DNA of 38,801 bases from Balneolaceae bacterium UBA1514 (GTDB lineage: Bacteria > Bacteroidota > Rhodothermia > Balneolales > Balneolaceae): assembly GCA_002323515.1 (NCBI GenBank), contig DCQQ01000042.1, positions 32,034-70,834 on the forward strand, read 5' to 3'. Positions 24,205-33,757 of the stretch are shown here, in pieces. The notes beneath the pieces were generated by a model. It saw nothing but the letters and a program-made list of their open reading frames with translations. It did no database searches and was not told where the DNA came from. Every line of letters starts with the position of its first letter. Within the stretch, counting starts at the first letter, position 1. Made by a program: the position numbers and the translations under genes.

Positions 24205-25566
24205 TTACTCATATCGAATAACCTGTGCAGGATGCACATTAGCCGCGTTACGAGCCGGCATCCAACTCGCTAATACGCTAAGGCCAAGAGTCCCTACCAT
24301 AATCAAGAGAACATCCAACCATTGAATATCAACTGGATAAGCGTCTATAATAAAAGCTGAGGATAGCTTTAAAAGACCAAATGTGTCTTGTAAATAACAA
24401 AAACTTAGCCCTAATAAAGCCCCTAAAAAAGCCCCAATAATCCCAATAATTAATCCTTGCTGTATGAATATCGCTTGTACTTGCTTGGCCGTCAATCCCA
24501 AAGAGCGTAATACGCCAATATCCCGCTTCTTTTGAAGTGCGATCATACTTAAAGATCCTAAAATATTAAGAGCCGCAACCAAAATGATAATCATGAGTAC
24601 TACAAATGCCCCCCACTTTTCTAAATACATGATATCATACAAGGGTTTTTGTAAATCGTACCAAGTTTTAAGTACAACGGCAGAGCCAAAAAAATCATCC
24701 TTAGTGCTTGCTAAGCTTGTTTTAACCGCATCGGCTTGGAGTATATTCTCCAGTAACAGATCCACTCCTGAGATTCTATTCCTTGTTACAAACAACCTGT
24801 GCGCCGCAGAAATATCCAATAAAATAGGTGGTGGAGACGAGACATAAGGAAGCTCATACACCCCCCTTACCGTAAAAATCATGGTCCGAGGAATACTTAT
24901 TTGGGTTAACGTTTTTTGCATATGCCGCGCGCTTAACAAAACTACTTCATCTCTTACTTCTAGCTGTAATTCTGCCCGCAGATATTCAGGAATGAGTATT
25001 CCAGGACGCCCATCCAATACACCTAAATCTTTGACGCCTCTTTTTAAGGGTAGTTTTTGTAGAAAACCTTGCTGATCATCTGAAGCCATGACGCTCTGGT
25101 TCATTTCCATAGGGCTAGCTTTAACAGAGCTGTTTTGATCCGGGCTAATGGATATAGAGTTGTTCTGGTTCAAGCCGCTAGTTAGGTCCATCGGTATACC
25201 TTTAATTTGTATCACCTTATTTTCATATGGTTGCACTCCATTAATGGTGCGGGTACGCAACAATGCCATCCCCTCTACAAAAGGGGTATATTCCACAATC
25301 CTAGGGTCTTCCTGGAGTTGCTGTGCCAATGTGTCGTTCCATTCTAGCACTGGCCCACCGGTGCTCTCGACCCGTAAAGCTGGATCATACCCTAATAGAA
25401 AGCCCTGTATTACGGTAAAAAAACCATTAAAAATCGATAACACACTAATCAATAACGCCGCTCCAAGGGTAATACCCGTAACACTTATATAGGTGAGTAC
25501 AGAAAGCAAAGAAACATGCTTTTTTGCAAACAAATACCGTTGTGCAATCATTCTAGAAATATTCAT
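24205..25566 (-). CDS. LolC/LolE-type ABC transporter permease
   Basis: The 453-residue protein has the topology of lipoprotein-releasing permeases. It starts MNISRMIAQRYLFAKKHVSLLSV, followed by a first membrane helix (ISVTGITLGAALLISVLSIFNGFF). A large periplasmic MacB-type domain spans roughly residues 50-310. A C-terminal FtsX-like region with three helices contains IALQKKRDIGVLRSLGLTAKQVQAIF and ends MPARNAANVHPAQVIRYE. LolCDE extracts lipoproteins from the inner membrane and hands them to LolA, encoded at 3329-3979. No LolD ATPase is adjacent. Related permeases exist in other MacB/FtsX systems, so the exact assignment is probable, not certain. Confidence 0.85.
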   Translation of the reverse strand: MNISRMIAQRYLFAKKHVSLLSVLTYISVTGITLGAALLISVLSIFNGFFTVIQGFLLGYDPALRVESTGGPVLEWNDTLAQQLQEDPRIVEYTPFVEGMALLRTRTINGVQPYENKVIQIKGIPMDLTSGLNQNNSISISPDQNSSVKASPMEMNQSVMASDDQQGFLQKLPLKRGVKDLGVLDGRPGILIPEYLRAELQLEVRDEVVLLSARHMQKTLTQISIPRTMIFTVRGVYELPYVSSPPPILLDISAAHRLFVTRNRISGVDLLLENILQADAVKTSLASTKDDFFGSAVVLKTWYDLQKPLYDIMYLEKWGAFVVLMIIILVAALNILGSLSMIALQKKRDIGVLRSLGLTAKQVQAIFIQQGLIIGIIGAFLGALLGLSFCYLQDTFGLLKLSSAFIIDAYPVDIQWLDVLLIMVGTLGLSVLASWMPARNAANVHPAQVIRYE

Positions 25567-25729
25567 ATACCAAAATGGTTAAATAACAGCTAAACTAAAA
25601 TAGAGAATGTTCTCTTCAACCACATAATTGAAGCTTCTTAAGACATTATTTAGCGCATAAATTCATATATTATAACCTCTTGAAATAGTTTTTACTTCCT
25701 TTTTAATTAACCAATACATAGGAAAATAT

Positions 25730-27913
25730 TTGTTACCGGAGGAAATTGTTCATTCCATAGATGACGGTCAGCATGGAGATCCCTTTAGCGTTTTGGGTCC
25801 TCATATCACCGAGGTAGAAGGCAAAAAGAAGCTTACTGTTAGGGTTTTTAGGCCAGATGCAAAAGAAGTTGCGTTAATTATTTCACCGAAAACTCGCCAT
25901 GCCATGACCTGTATATCCGAGGGTGGCTTATTTGAATACATATTTCCGAGAAGAAAAAAAATTCCCGAATACCGCTTATCCGTTACCCCATTTCAAGGCC
26001 AAGCCTATTCCATAGACGATCCTTATCGGTTTGAACCTGCCATTGAGGAACTTGATTTACATCTTTGGGGAGAGGGGAATCATGCTAAATCATATTCCTT
26101 TATGGGAGCGCACCCAAAAACAATCGATGGTGTTCAAGGAACCCATTTTGTAGTAGCTGCACCTTCCGCAACACGGGTCAGTGTCATTGGCTCCTTTAAC
26201 CAATGGGATGGAAGAGTCCATCGAATGAGAAAATATCATGATCAGGGACTTTGGGAGTTATTTATTCCACAGGTAAGCCCGGGTGATGCGTATAAGTTTG
26301 AACTTAAAAGCCCCCTACAAGATCCCCCCCTTAAAAAAGCCGATCCTTATGCTTTTTTTGCAGAATTAAGACCTCAAACAGCTTCCATTGTACATTCACT
26401 AGATCAATATGAATGGACCGATCAGGAGTGGTTGAAAAAACGCGAAACCCGTAAGCAGCACCAAGCTCTTTCCGTATATGAATGTCATCTTGGTTCATGG
26501 AAGCGAAATGGAGAAGACTTTTTATCGTATCGCGAGCTGGCCGATCAACTTATCCCATACGTAAAAGAACTAGGCTTTACTCATATTGAACTCATGCCCA
26601 TTGCGGAGCACCCCTATGATCCATCTTGGGGGTATCAACAAACGGGTTACTTTGCAGCAACCTCCCGCTTTGGTCGCCCCCAAGACCTAATGTTTTTTAT
26701 CGATCAGTGCCATGCCTTTAGTATTGGGGTTATTGTGGATTGGGTCCCTGCTCACTTCGCCAAAGACGAACATGGATTATATCGTTTCGATGGAACTGGT
26801 CTTTTTGAACATGAAGATGCTCGGCAAGGCGAACATAAAGATTGGGGTACCGCTATTTTCAATTTTGGACGCACGGAAGTCCAAAATTTTCTAATCTCAA
26901 ACGCTTTGTTTTGGCTAGATCATTACCATATTGATGGCTTAAGAGTAGATGCGGTAGCGTCTATGCTCTATTTAGATTATTCCCGAGAAGACGGAAAATG
27001 GATACCTAATAAATATGGGGGGCGAGAAAATATTGAGGCCATAGAGTTTCTGAAAAAATTCAACTACTTCGTGCATGATCAATATCCTGGGTGCCTCACC
27101 TTTGCTGAAGAATCTACTTCTTGGGGTAGGGTTACCGCACCCGTACAACAAGATGGCCTTGGATTCGACTACAAATGGAACATGGGGTGGATGAATGATA
27201 CTCTAAGCTACATAGAAAAAGACCCTATTTACCGTCGTTATCATCAGGGAGAACTTACTTTTTCCATGGTTTATGCGTTCAGTGAACAATTCATATTACC
27301 ATTCTCTCATGACGAAGTGGTGCACATGAAAAAATCTATGCTGTCAAAAATGCCCGGTGATGATTGGCAAAAGTTTGCTAACCTACGCCTACTATACACC
27401 TATATGTATGCTCATCCAGGGGCTAAATTACTGTTTATGGGTTCAGAGTTTGGACAGTGGGGTGAATGGAATGATGCCCAATCACTCGACTGGCATTTAT
27501 GTGCGTTTGAACCCCATCAGCAGCTACAAACCTTAGTTAAGGATTTAAATCATCTCCACCAAAATCAGGCCTCGCTATATGAGCTAGATACCGATTGGAG
27601 AGGCTTTGAGTGGATTGATTTTCATGATGCCGATAACAGCCTTATTTCCTTCGTTAGAAAAGCAAAAGATTCGGGCGATTTTGTAGTAGTTGTATTAAAT
27701 TTCACGCCAAATGTACATCATAATTACCGCATTGGTGTCCCTGAAATGGGTAATTATGAAGTGCTTTTCAATAGTGACTCGGAGTATTATGGAGGGAGTA
27801 ATGTGGGAGCTAAAGAATGCTCTGCATTTGCAGAGTCATCGCATAATTTCTCTGCGTCTATCTCTTTAGATATACCCCCACTGGCTGGTATCATGTTAAA
27901 ATTAAAGAATTAA
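25730..27913 (+). CDS. glgB: 1,4-alpha-glucan branching enzyme GlgB
   Basis: GlgB makes alpha-1,6 branches in glycogen. The frame begins at a TTG at 25730, with AGGA 6 nt upstream and no in-frame ATG near; the first residues (LPEEIVHSIDDGQHGDPFSVLGPH) already align with the GlgB N-terminal domain. At 727 residues it has the usual size, with two N-terminal beta-sandwich modules. The GH13 barrel has the nucleophile in DGLRVDAVASMLYLDYS (D407), the acid in FAEESTSWG (E460) and the third acid in LPFSHDEVVH (D528), nearly identical in spacing to E. coli GlgB. It is first in a long plus-strand operon and 3 bp before malQ. Confidence 0.97.
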   Translation: MLPEEIVHSIDDGQHGDPFSVLGPHITEVEGKKKLTVRVFRPDAKEVALIISPKTRHAMTCISEGGLFEYIFPRRKKIPEYRLSVTPFQGQAYSIDDPYRFEPAIEELDLHLWGEGNHAKSYSFMGAHPKTIDGVQGTHFVVAAPSATRVSVIGSFNQWDGRVHRMRKYHDQGLWELFIPQVSPGDAYKFELKSPLQDPPLKKADPYAFFAELRPQTASIVHSLDQYEWTDQEWLKKRETRKQHQALSVYECHLGSWKRNGEDFLSYRELADQLIPYVKELGFTHIELMPIAEHPYDPSWGYQQTGYFAATSRFGRPQDLMFFIDQCHAFSIGVIVDWVPAHFAKDEHGLYRFDGTGLFEHEDARQGEHKDWGTAIFNFGRTEVQNFLISNALFWLDHYHIDGLRVDAVASMLYLDYSREDGKWIPNKYGGRENIEAIEFLKKFNYFVHDQYPGCLTFAEESTSWGRVTAPVQQDGLGFDYKWNMGWMNDTLSYIEKDPIYRRYHQGELTFSMVYAFSEQFILPFSHDEVVHMKKSMLSKMPGDDWQKFANLRLLYTYMYAHPGAKLLFMGSEFGQWGEWNDAQSLDWHLCAFEPHQQLQTLVKDLNHLHQNQASLYELDTDWRGFEWIDFHDADNSLISFVRKAKDSGDFVVVVLNFTPNVHHNYRIGVPEMGNYEVLFNSDSEYYGGSNVGAKECSAFAESSHNFSASISLDIPPLAGIMLKLKN

Positions 27914-27916
27914 GTT

Positions 27917-29419
27917 ATGCGATTTCCACGATCCTGCGGCACTCTTGTGCACCCAACGTCCTTTCCTGGAAAATATGGTATTGGAGATTTTAGTCAAGAA
28001 GCTCGAATATTTCTAGACTTTTTAGAAGAAACTGAGCAGAGTATCTGGCAAGTGCTGCCTCTAACCCCAACCGGCTATGGAAACTCTCCATATGCCTCTT
28101 ATTCTGCTTTTGCTGGTAATCCGTATTTGATCAGTCCCGATATTCTTCTTGAAAAGGATCTGTTAACTGCTTCTGAAACCCACTCGCTTATTATTCCATC
28201 CTCAACTACCGTAGCCTATGAGCATGCGTTTGAGAAGAAGGCCGCAGCATTGAAGTTGGCCTCGGCTCGTTTTTATGAGACCTTGGGCGGGGATGAAGAG
28301 AAGAAATTTGAGCGCTTCAAGCTAGAGCATAGTCATTGGTTGGATGATTATGTGTTGTTTATGGCGGTAGGTAAAAGCAACCAAATGCGGCCATGGAATA
28401 CTTGGGATGCTGATATTGCTACGCGTAAAAAGTCGGCCATTAGTAAGGCAAAAAAAACCTATGAGCAAGAAATTAAACTAGAGTATTGGCTGCAGTATGA
28501 GTTTTTAAATCAGTGGTTAGCGCTGAAAGAGTATGCCAATAGTAAAAGTATTCGTGTGATCGGTGACATTCCCATTTTTGTCGATCATAACAGTGCTGAC
28601 GTGTGGGCGAATACAAAGTATTTTGCAGTGGATAAAAAGGGAAATAGAACCTTGGTGGCTGGGGTTCCACCGGACTATTTCAGTGAAACAGGGCAGCTGT
28701 GGGGGAACCCTCAGTATCAGTGGGGGGCCTTAGAAAAAGATGGGTATTCGTGGTGGATTAAACGATTTAAGCATATGTTTTTAACCTGTGACGCCATTAG
28801 AGTAGATCATTTCCGAGGATTCGATGCCTACTGGGAGATACCCGCATCCGAAAAAACAGCTGTTAATGGTCGTTGGGTTAAGGGTCCTGGAGAAAAATTA
28901 TTTGACACCATCCTGCAAGAATGTGGTGAACTACCTATTCTAGCTGAGGATTTAGGGTTTGTTACTGAAGGGGTAGAAAAGTTGCGCGATAAATACGCAT
29001 TCCCGGGCATGAAGATTATTCAGTTCGCTTTTGACGCAGATCCTAACAATAGTTTTTTACCACATAATTACCCTCAGAATTGCGTGATCTACAGCGGCAC
29101 GCATGACAACGATACCTCAAGAGGGTGGTATGAGCAAGCCCCTGAACACGAACGTCATTTTGCCCGTACCTACACCCAATCAGATGGTACGCAGATTAAT
29201 TGGGCTTTTATCCGGCTTGGAATGCTCTCTGTGGGAGATCAGGCCATTTTTCCCATGCAAGATTTCATGGACCTATCTACCGAACACCGAATGAATTTTC
29301 CCGGCACCTCATCAGGTAATTGGCTTTGGAGATATACTACAGAAATGCTACAAGAAATTGATCGAGACAAAATTCGTGGTCTAGTCCAGTTAGGTAACCG
29401 GTCTATCAAGAAGATATAA
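27917..29419 (+). CDS. malQ: 4-alpha-glucanotransferase (amylomaltase, GH77)
   Basis: MalQ transfers alpha-1,4-glucan segments between chains and recycles short maltodextrins. The 500-residue protein begins MRFPRSCGTLVHPTSFPGKYGIGD and then has GYGNSPYASYSAFAGNPYLI, typical of compact bacterial GH77 enzymes. The catalytic set is visible: nucleophile in AIRVDHFRGFDAYWEIP (D297), acid/base in LPILAEDLGFVT (E344) and stabiliser in YSGTHDNDTSRGWY (D397). It starts 3 bp after the glgB stop, so the two are surely co-expressed, and it works on the same glucan pool as glycogen phosphorylase at 15629-18232. Confidence 0.97.
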   Translation: MRFPRSCGTLVHPTSFPGKYGIGDFSQEARIFLDFLEETEQSIWQVLPLTPTGYGNSPYASYSAFAGNPYLISPDILLEKDLLTASETHSLIIPSSTTVAYEHAFEKKAAALKLASARFYETLGGDEEKKFERFKLEHSHWLDDYVLFMAVGKSNQMRPWNTWDADIATRKKSAISKAKKTYEQEIKLEYWLQYEFLNQWLALKEYANSKSIRVIGDIPIFVDHNSADVWANTKYFAVDKKGNRTLVAGVPPDYFSETGQLWGNPQYQWGALEKDGYSWWIKRFKHMFLTCDAIRVDHFRGFDAYWEIPASEKTAVNGRWVKGPGEKLFDTILQECGELPILAEDLGFVTEGVEKLRDKYAFPGMKIIQFAFDADPNNSFLPHNYPQNCVIYSGTHDNDTSRGWYEQAPEHERHFARTYTQSDGTQINWAFIRLGMLSVGDQAIFPMQDFMDLSTEHRMNFPGTSSGNWLWRYTTEMLQEIDRDKIRGLVQLGNRSIKKI

Positions 29420-29503
29420 TCGCCCAATAAATAAAAACAGGTGATTTTTCATTTAAAACAGCCTTTTTCGTATATTCTGAAATTGCAACAAAAAAAATAC
29501 ATC

Positions 29504-30322
29504 ATGTCGTTTTCATTGAAGAATCTACCTGAACGATCTGCAAAACCCAGAGCCGAAGGTATCACACTAGTATTGGACAAAGGATATAGCGTACGTCAAG
29601 TAGAAGATCTGGTTGAAGTGTGCTCCGGCCATATTGACATTGTTAAACTCGGATGGGGGACTTCTTATGTGACTCAGGGTTTAAAAGAGAAAATTAAGGT
29701 CTATCAAAATGCTGGAATACCCGTTTACTTTGGCGGTACTCTTTTTGAAGCGTACTTAATGCGCAACCAACTCTCCGATTACCAAAAATTAATGGAGCGC
29801 TATGATATCACCCATGTGGAGGTTTCAAACGGAACCATCTTATTATCGGATGAAAAGAAACAGGCTATCATCAAGGAATTAAGTAACGATTACACCGTAT
29901 ATTCTGAAGTGGGTAGTAAAAATCCTAATGAGATCATTCCTCCCTACAAATGGGTACGGACTATTCAGAAGGAATTAGAGGCCGGTTCAGAGAAAGTTAT
30001 CTGCGAAGCTAGGGAAAGTGGTACGGTTGGAATGTTTCGTCCTAATGGCGAAATCCGCTCTGGCTTACTAGAGGAAATTACCGATCAAATTTCTCCCAAA
30101 CATTTGCTTTTTGAAGCGCCCAAAAAAGAGCAACAAGTATGGTTTATCCGTAAATACGGCTCTAATGTGAACTTAGGAAATATCCAACCCGAAGAAGTGA
30201 TTCCTCTAGAAACCTTACGTTTAGGTTTGCGCGGGGATACACTCTTAGACTTCTATTCGCTAGAAGAGGGTAACGAATTGGATCAAGTGATTGAAGCGAA
30301 CGGAATGAACGATCAAGAATAA
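29504..30322 (+). CDS. comA: Phosphosulfolactate synthase ComA
   Basis: ComA adds sulfite to phosphoenolpyruvate to give (2R)-phosphosulfolactate. The protein has 272 residues from the ATG at 29504 (MSFSLKNLPERSAKPRAEG); an earlier ATG at 29441 gives an atypical N terminus. The TIM-barrel family pattern is clear: ITLVLDKGYSVRQVEDLV, IDIVKLGWGTSYV, IPVYFGGTLFEAYLMRNQL, THVEVSNGTI, YSEVGSKNP and VICEARESGTVGMFR. Its product is the substrate of ComB, encoded at 6515-7252. Later coenzyme M genes are not in view. It lies 84 bp after malQ and 9 bp before the GlgA-like gene. Confidence 0.93.
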   Translation: MSFSLKNLPERSAKPRAEGITLVLDKGYSVRQVEDLVEVCSGHIDIVKLGWGTSYVTQGLKEKIKVYQNAGIPVYFGGTLFEAYLMRNQLSDYQKLMERYDITHVEVSNGTILLSDEKKQAIIKELSNDYTVYSEVGSKNPNEIIPPYKWVRTIQKELEAGSEKVICEARESGTVGMFRPNGEIRSGLLEEITDQISPKHLLFEAPKKEQQVWFIRKYGSNVNLGNIQPEEVIPLETLRLGLRGDTLLDFYSLEEGNELDQVIEANGMNDQE

Positions 30323-30331
30323 TTACCCACC

Positions 30332-31129
30332 ATGAAAATTTTATACGCCGCCGCTGAAATCTCACCTTTTGCACGCATGACCGTTACTGCGGATTTATTG
30401 CGCTTTTTGCCCGCATCATTACAGGATAAAGGCTTTGAGATTCGCATTTTACTCCCCAAATATGGGACAATTAATGACCGTAGAAATCGTCTACACGAAG
30501 TTATTCGATTGTCTGGAATAGAGGTGGAAGTAGGCGATATTGCGGAAAATATGAAAATTAAAGTAGCCAGTATTCCCAACGCAAAATTACAGGTCTATTT
30601 TTTAGATAATGACAAGTATTTTAAACGAAAAGGTCTCTTCAAAAACCCAAAAGACGATACCTTTTATCCGGATAATGCGGAGCGATTAGCCTTCTACAAT
30701 AAAGGGGTACTCGAAACAGTTATGAAACTAGGTTGGGAGCCTGATATCATACACTGTCACGACTGGCCCGCAGGTCTTATTCCACTTCTGGTTAAAACTA
30801 AATACAGAGATGAACCTATTTTCAAAAATTCTAAGATCATCTACAATTTACATCATCCAGAAAACGAAGGAACCGCAGATACAGCGAAAATCTTAGAGTT
30901 ACTTGGCTTGCCTGACGATGTAGACATCGCCAAATTAACTGACGAAGGTAAAGTGGATCTATTGAAATTAGGACTCCTATACAGTGACCATGTAGTTACT
31001 GGAAATTTTTTAAAGGACGAATTTGATAGCGTATTTGATGAATTGAATGTTTCTCCAGTGAAAATTCAAGGTGCGCCTGAGGATGTGTCAACTAAATTTT
31101 CGGATTACTATAAATCAATCTTGAAATAG
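30332..31129 (+). CDS. Short GlgA-like protein: GT5 N-terminal domain only, catalytic loop lost
   Basis: The 265-residue protein aligns with the first half of glycogen synthase. It starts MKILYAAAEISPFAR, keeps LLPKYGTINDRRNRLHEVIRLSG and has DIIHCHDWPAGLIPLL. It lacks the whole C-terminal Rossmann domain that completes the active site. Aligned without gaps to the start of E. coli GlgA, the ADP-glucose loop K15-T-G-G-L reads R15-M-T-V-T. It is therefore unlikely to make glycogen. Similar ~270-residue proteins, usually labelled glycogen/starch synthase, occur across Bacteroidota next to DUF4270 genes, as here. A regulatory, glycan-binding or unrelated role is inferred, not shown. It is sandwiched between comA and the DUF4270 gene. 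Confidence 0.85.
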   Translation: MKILYAAAEISPFARMTVTADLLRFLPASLQDKGFEIRILLPKYGTINDRRNRLHEVIRLSGIEVEVGDIAENMKIKVASIPNAKLQVYFLDNDKYFKRKGLFKNPKDDTFYPDNAERLAFYNKGVLETVMKLGWEPDIIHCHDWPAGLIPLLVKTKYRDEPIFKNSKIIYNLHHPENEGTADTAKILELLGLPDDVDIAKLTDEGKVDLLKLGLLYSDHVVTGNFLKDEFDSVFDELNVSPVKIQGAPEDVSTKFSDYYKSILK

Positions 31130-31154
31130 GAATTATAAAGAAGACTGTCATCAT

Positions 31155-32363
31155 ATGTTTTTAACAAATAAAGCTGCCTCAAAAAGGTGGCTTACTTTTT
31201 CTGTACTTGCCCTTTTAAGTATTACCGCTTGTGAAGAAACCAATACGGTTGGTGTAGATTTTATTCAGGAATCTACCATACAGGTTGATACGGTTTTTAT
31301 AGATCAAATCAATCTAATTGAGATTGACCCTTACTTAGGTAAATTATCGTACTCCGCACTAGGCTCATTTCAAGACCCTCTTTTTGGAGAAATCAGTAGC
31401 ACTCTTTATTTCAAGCCTTCTATCAATGCCTCCGGCACCGACACCGTGCTTGATAATATGAGATTTGAAATGAGACTACACCTAATGGAAGATGAGATTT
31501 ATGGGGATACTAGCTCAACCGCTGAATTTGATGTGTATCGAATTCAAAATAGTTGGCATGGTCCTAGTTTTCGTCAGTCTACCGGAGTTAACCTTGGAAT
31601 TGAACGTATAGGTGGCTTTAGCGACGCCGATATAGACACAAATGGTAACGTTTATGTAACCCTTGGTGGTAGCTGGGATGCTTTTTATCGGGAAATATTT
31701 AATATTGAAGATGACAGTACCCGATTAACACGGTATGCTGAAGAGGATTTTGGCTTAGCTATTGTTCCAAAAAATACAAGTAATCGAATCCGATTTGCCA
31801 CCTTAATTACCAGCCGTCTATTGGTTATTGGACAAGAAGATACCAGCTCATACAGCATGCAAGACTGGGCCTATAACATAGAAAGAGAAGTCGTTGACCC
31901 TATTCCTAATCGCTTGCTACTTCATAACACCTTTGAACAAGTACTAAAACTAGATCTAAAAAGTCTTGGTGAGCAATTACCTAACACTAATTTTGTGCGT
32001 GCTGAATTGGTTTTAGAAGAAGATACCACACGCGCAAATACCAGTTTGTCAGAACATGAGCAGCGCATGAACGTTCCAGGCTTTAGAATGAGTGAGGGAG
32101 ATTTTATTGATTTAGCCTACCAGTTTGGCTTTTCAGATAATAATATTATCAATGGATATCCTGTAAAAGGGCGTTTTCGATTCGACGTCACCCGGTTGTT
32201 AAACGATCAAATCTACAATAACAACCCGATAAAAGACTCCTATATATATCCCTATATGAATGCAGGCTATATTAGCTCTAACATACTTTATAGCAATGAT
32301 GCCCCACCCGATAAGCGACCGAGGTTAATTATTCACTCTATTCAATCCATGGAGCTAAAATAA
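31155..32363 (+). CDS. DUF4270 family lipoprotein
   Basis: The 402-residue protein has a lipoprotein signal peptide with a lipobox: WLTFSVLALLSITAC, where C26 would be lipidated. The mature part begins EETNTVGVDFIQESTIQVDTVFI, then a repetitive beta-rich body (SALGSFQDPLFGEISSTLYFKP; FRFDVTRLLND; PRLIIHS near the end). This pattern fits DUF4270, a Bacteroidota lipoprotein family of unknown function. No acidic export-signal run follows the cysteine, so surface display cannot be predicted. Its stop shares one base with the start of the barrel gene (TAATG), implying a functional pair. Confidence 0.85.
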   Translation: MFLTNKAASKRWLTFSVLALLSITACEETNTVGVDFIQESTIQVDTVFIDQINLIEIDPYLGKLSYSALGSFQDPLFGEISSTLYFKPSINASGTDTVLDNMRFEMRLHLMEDEIYGDTSSTAEFDVYRIQNSWHGPSFRQSTGVNLGIERIGGFSDADIDTNGNVYVTLGGSWDAFYREIFNIEDDSTRLTRYAEEDFGLAIVPKNTSNRIRFATLITSRLLVIGQEDTSSYSMQDWAYNIEREVVDPIPNRLLLHNTFEQVLKLDLKSLGEQLPNTNFVRAELVLEEDTTRANTSLSEHEQRMNVPGFRMSEGDFIDLAYQFGFSDNNIINGYPVKGRFRFDVTRLLNDQIYNNNPIKDSYIYPYMNAGYISSNILYSNDAPPDKRPRLIIHSIQSMELK

Positions 32364-33706
32364 TGCTTGATATGCTAATAAATTCAGACACATTACCCAG
32401 GGCGGCCTCAAACAAGACCGCAATGCTAGCGATATTGATATTTTTGCTCAGCTCTCCTCTTCTAGTGGCACAAATTCAATCTTCTAATTTGTATTCCAGT
32501 GGATCTATATACTCTGCATATGGGATCGGTTATCCTGTTGAAATGGAAACCGGATCGGCCAAATCGCATGGAATCTTTGGCGTAACTAGCGTTAACCAGG
32601 AAGTGTCCGGTCTTACGAACCCTGCTTTTTGGTCACAAACCTATTATACTCAGGGAGCCTCTGGCATTGACTTACACAGTATCCAATTAAAAAATACCAG
32701 CAGTTCGGGTGAAACTGCTCTTTTTGAAAAGGGGTATTTACAATTATTATTTCCACTTAAATCTAGTGAATTAGGTGTCTCCGTTGGATTATATCCCGTC
32801 ACCCGCTCTAACCTAAAAATAATTAACGAGGAGCAGTTTCTGTCTTATGGTGATACGGTTGGATACAATTCAGAACTGCAACAAATGGGTGGATTAAATA
32901 AATTCGAAATAGGTGTTGGTTGGAAAGTAAACAACCAAATATCTATTGGTTATGCCCCATCGGTAGCTTTTTTCAGCATGGAAACATCGGAGGCTTTTTC
33001 CTTTAGTTCTTCGCTGTATTCACAACAAAAACAAAAACTCACCATTAGTGGAGCGGCATTTTCTCAACGTTTGGGTGTTGCTGGGAGTTTTCGAAATGTA
33101 TTCAAGACACAGGATAAGATTTCAGTTGGGGCAACGATAAATGTCCCTTTCAGCATGACATTGAGACAAGATTTTACTACCGAAAAAGAAATTGAATCCG
33201 GCAGTAAAACTGTAGACTTATCCAATATATTGACCAGTAAAAAAGGAGAAATGAGCCTCCCTTTAGAGTACGCTGCTGGTATTGGCTATGCTCCTCATAC
33301 TAGTTTTAATGTTAGTATAGAAGGGCAATATCAACAGTGGTCAGACTATTCGAATGATTTAGTCGATAATGACGGCGCTATAATGGCGGATCGTATGCGT
33401 ATAGGCCTAGGAGCACAGTTTCATCCTTATAAAAAAGCACAAAATGGATTTTTTTCGAGTTTTAAATATTCTGCCGGATTATCTTACGATAGCGGTCACT
33501 TAACGATTCAAGAAGAAGAAATTAGAACGTTATGGCTGCACACTGGGTTAGGAATACTATCGCAGAGTCCTTCTTCTATAGATGTGAGTGTGCGATATGG
33601 ATTCAGGGGAACCACAGAAAGCAACCTAATTGAAGAAAATATTTGGACTATTGGACTTTCAGTGAATCTTGCTGAAATCATGTTCTTACGGCCTAAATTA
33701 CAATAA
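32363..33706 (+). CDS. Outer-membrane beta-barrel protein (FadL/OmpP1-like)
   Basis: The 447-residue protein has a signal peptide (core LAILIFLLSSPLLVAQ). It then reads SSGSIYSAYGIGYPVEMETGSAKSHG, which resembles the SPYSRFGLGD-type N terminus of Bacteroidota barrel proteins. NPAFWSQTYYTQGASG and amphipathic strands such as GIGYAPHTSFNVSIEGQYQQW continue to the end. It is classed with FadL/OmpP1-like barrels by pattern only; a transported substrate is unknown. Coupling to the DUF4270 lipoprotein suggests an outer-membrane complex. A short N-terminal extension precedes the signal peptide, and an internal ATG (MLAIL) could be the real start. Confidence 0.7.
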   Translation: MLDMLINSDTLPRAASNKTAMLAILIFLLSSPLLVAQIQSSNLYSSGSIYSAYGIGYPVEMETGSAKSHGIFGVTSVNQEVSGLTNPAFWSQTYYTQGASGIDLHSIQLKNTSSSGETALFEKGYLQLLFPLKSSELGVSVGLYPVTRSNLKIINEEQFLSYGDTVGYNSELQQMGGLNKFEIGVGWKVNNQISIGYAPSVAFFSMETSEAFSFSSSLYSQQKQKLTISGAAFSQRLGVAGSFRNVFKTQDKISVGATINVPFSMTLRQDFTTEKEIESGSKTVDLSNILTSKKGEMSLPLEYAAGIGYAPHTSFNVSIEGQYQQWSDYSNDLVDNDGAIMADRMRIGLGAQFHPYKKAQNGFFSSFKYSAGLSYDSGHLTIQEEEIRTLWLHTGLGILSQSPSSIDVSVRYGFRGTTESNLIEENIWTIGLSVNLAEIMFLRPKLQ

Positions 33707-33757
33707 AACGAAGCTGTTCATCACTGAACTTACTGACTTAACTAACGAAATCGTATC

